This document shows, one piece after another, positions 62,734 to 64,000 of a DNA stretch of 64,000 nucleotides (position 1 is the first letter of the stretch; every line of letters starts with the position of its first letter). The notes under the pieces were generated by a model. That model worked only from the letters and a program-made list of their open reading frames with translations. It was not told the DNA's origin and made no database searches. Origin of the DNA: Limosilactobacillus caecicola (lineage in GTDB: Bacteria; Bacillota; Bacilli; Lactobacillales; Lactobacillaceae); NCBI RefSeq assembly GCF_943192935.1, contig NZ_CALPCI010000004.1:1-64000 (forward strand), in the 5' to 3' direction. Position numbers and translations under genes: made by a program.

Positions 62734-63732
62734 TTAATGATTTGCTTCCGAGATTGGACGTAATTCACTGACATAGCCGTTTACTTCCGACTTCTTACTT
62801 GAGTTGTTATAGTAGTCAGTTTTAAGCTGCTTTAAGCTAATGGTCGACGTTTCGTAGTGACCCTCTGCCACCGATTCGCCGGCATCAGACGTCCATTGCT
62901 TAATCGTAACATTCGTGCCATCGCTCGTGTAGAAGATGTAGCTTTCAGGATCACCATTGGCCGTGATGTAACTATAACCACCAACATCCTTGTCACTACC
63001 CGGTTCTTCGGTTCCGTAATACATTTCGCCGCTACTTAACCATTTCTTCATCCAATCCGGGTCCTTTAGTAAACCGACCATAATCCCAATCGTCTGGTCA
63101 CTGACCGTCCCACTCTTGGTTGACTTGGTCGAACTCTTGCTTGAAGAACTAGAAGTCGTGCTTGAATCACTGCCATTCGCAATCTTTTCGAAGTTGCTTT
63201 CGACATCCGCATTCTGCGTTTGGGTCCAGTTTGGTGTCCCGTTAGTGCTTTGTTCCACTAATGCCACTGGTTGGTTATTATGAAAGGCAAATGCGTAGGT
63301 GATGTGCGTAGCCGCATTGCCCGGCCGATCGTAATTATACAAGGCCACGACGTTGTAATCGTAGGAACCTTTCCCGGTTGGCGCCCACCCAATTGAAGAG
63401 TTAGAACCATTTACGGTCGTTTGGCTCAAGTCGCTTGGGTACTTCATCCCCGCCTTGGTTGTCAGGTCATTTTTACCATCATACTTCGTGTACGATTGGC
63501 CCATCGTCGGTGCCCACTTGTTCATAAAATCAGTTAGTTCCTGATCCTTCGTCGAATTCCATAATTGTGACGATTTTTTATTCGTTGACGTCGCAGACTT
63601 TGTGGTACTCTGGCCACTCGTTGCAGAGCTTGATTGTGTACTATGATTCGTCGCGGAACTCTGTCCACAACCGCTTAACAAAATTGCGCCAGCCGCTAGG
63701 ACTCCCAAGACCGATAATCTATTTAACTTCAT
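62734..63732 (-). CDS. DUF4767 lipoprotein, long form
   Basis: A 332-residue lipoprotein: signal MKLNRLSVLGVLAAGAILLS with lipobox LSGC, a Ser/Thr-rich linker (to about residue 55), the DUF4767 domain (WNSTKDQELTDFMNKWAP, SIGWAPTGKGSYDYNVVALYNY), a second Ser-rich linker with repeated SST/KST, then an extra C-terminal domain (about 215-332; IGIMVGLLKDPDWMKKWLSSG). It is a paralogue of the short form at 45319 along the first 200 residues. ATG 63732 follows GGGAGG. Function unknown; attached to the outer face of the membrane. Confidence 0.87.
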   Translation of the reverse strand: MKLNRLSVLGVLAAGAILLSGCGQSSATNHSTQSSSATSGQSTTKSATSTNKKSSQLWNSTKDQELTDFMNKWAPTMGQSYTKYDGKNDLTTKAGMKYPSDLSQTTVNGSNSSIGWAPTGKGSYDYNVVALYNYDRPGNAATHITYAFAFHNNQPVALVEQSTNGTPNWTQTQNADVESNFEKIANGSDSSTTSSSSSKSSTKSTKSGTVSDQTIGIMVGLLKDPDWMKKWLSSGEMYYGTEEPGSDKDVGGYSYITANGDPESYIFYTSDGTNVTIKQWTSDAGESVAEGHYETSTISLKQLKTDYYNNSSKKSEVNGYVSELRPISEANH

Positions 63733-63871
63733 CCGTTTATTTGCCTCCCTTTATTAAACAAAGTCGATTATACGACGTAGAATCGCGAACACTAACAAAT
63801 TTCATTCAACGCAAAAAGAGCATGACTGCCAAAGTTGGCGTCATACTCAATTAACATTTTAAAGCAAGAAA

Positions 63872-64000
63872 TTAGTCTTCCTTCTTGCGCTTCAAGCCAA
63901 AGGCCAGCAACCCGGCCATAGAAGCGGCGGCCAAGCCGAGAACTCCAGCTTGGTCATGCGTCTCGTTACCAGTTTGTGGTAATTGCTTAGCAGCGCTCTT
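63872..64000 (-). CDS. C-terminal end of an LPQTG cell-wall-anchored protein
   Basis: Only the last 42 codons are in the window; the gene continues beyond the right edge. They read AKQLPQTGNETHDQAG, a hydrophobic membrane segment (VLGLAAAASMAGLLAFGL) and KRKKED before the stop, the standard sortase A sorting signal. What the rest of the protein does cannot be said. Confidence 0.9.
   Translation of the reverse strand, partial: KSAAKQLPQTGNETHDQAGVLGLAAASMAGLLAFGLKRKKED

Noticed and set aside
1-64000. Prophage, transposon or tRNA-linked island boundaries
   Set aside because: No integrase, transposase, tRNA or att-like direct repeat was seen at the edges of the glycosylation island.

Overview
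The window looks like a chromosomal segment of a Lactobacillaceae species, most likely a Limosilactobacillus-type heterofermentative gut or vertebrate-associated strain. This is inferred from low-to-mid GC, strong GGAGG ribosome binding sites, YSIRK and LPQTG surface proteins, a mucus-binding-type adhesin, DUF4767 and DUF915 lipoproteins and a complete accessory Sec system. No ribosomal RNA, tRNA, insertion sequence, prophage or CRISPR array was seen.

Positions 1 to about 33,600 form a surface-glycoprotein island. On the minus strand an eight-gene operon runs secY2, asp1, asp2, asp3, secA2, gtfA, gtfB and a small membrane protein (20393 down to 9878). It is followed by a separately promoted serine-rich repeat adhesin that starts at 9449 and runs off the left edge after at least 3,149 residues. 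Most of that adhesin is about 295 copies of the octapeptide NSVSASES. Divergent from secY2 is a plus-strand operon of six glycosyltransferases: one GT8, two Gtf3-like and three GT2 enzymes (20617-26549). A second adhesin, LPQTG-anchored with mucus-binding-type repeats, lies at 26608-30612. Beyond it is a minus-strand operon of DUF1919, GT2 and GT8 genes. The expected division of labour is as follows: GtfA/GtfB put GlcNAc on serines of the repeat protein in the cytoplasm, the Gtf3, GT8 and GT2 enzymes extend the glycans, Asp1-3 deliver the glycoprotein to SecA2, and SecY2 exports it.

Positions 33,700-46,700 hold mixed housekeeping and accessory genes: a YczE-like membrane protein, a frameshifted glutamate-cysteine-ligase-like remnant, a Fic protein, a toxin-antitoxin pair with a perfect palindromic operator, T-box-controlled asnA, a nucleoside deoxyribosyltransferase, an MFS exporter, a HesB-like protein, and an M20 dipeptidase behind a T-box whose specifier reads as Met. 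A second Fic-fold protein has glutamine at the catalytic histidine position. The two-subunit L-serine dehydratase is coupled to a DUF59/SufT-like gene. A glutamine amidotransferase, a DUF4767 lipoprotein and yaaA follow.

Positions 46,800-54,170 begin with folT behind a probable tetrahydrofolate riboswitch. Two copies of a DUF915 hydrolase plus DHA2 exporter arrangement follow, with a zinc alcohol dehydrogenase. A marR gene carries an in-frame premature stop and sits beside a palindromic operator. The exporter it would control has a terminator-like hairpin in its leader. A 37-residue small protein lies nearby.

Positions 54,240-64,000 hold a NarL-type two-component system, a short-chain dehydrogenase, and a tight five-gene operon (acyltransferase, acyl-CoA ligase, and a sulfonate/nitrate-type ABC transporter). 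A longer DUF4767 lipoprotein and the C-terminal end of another LPQTG-anchored protein complete the window.
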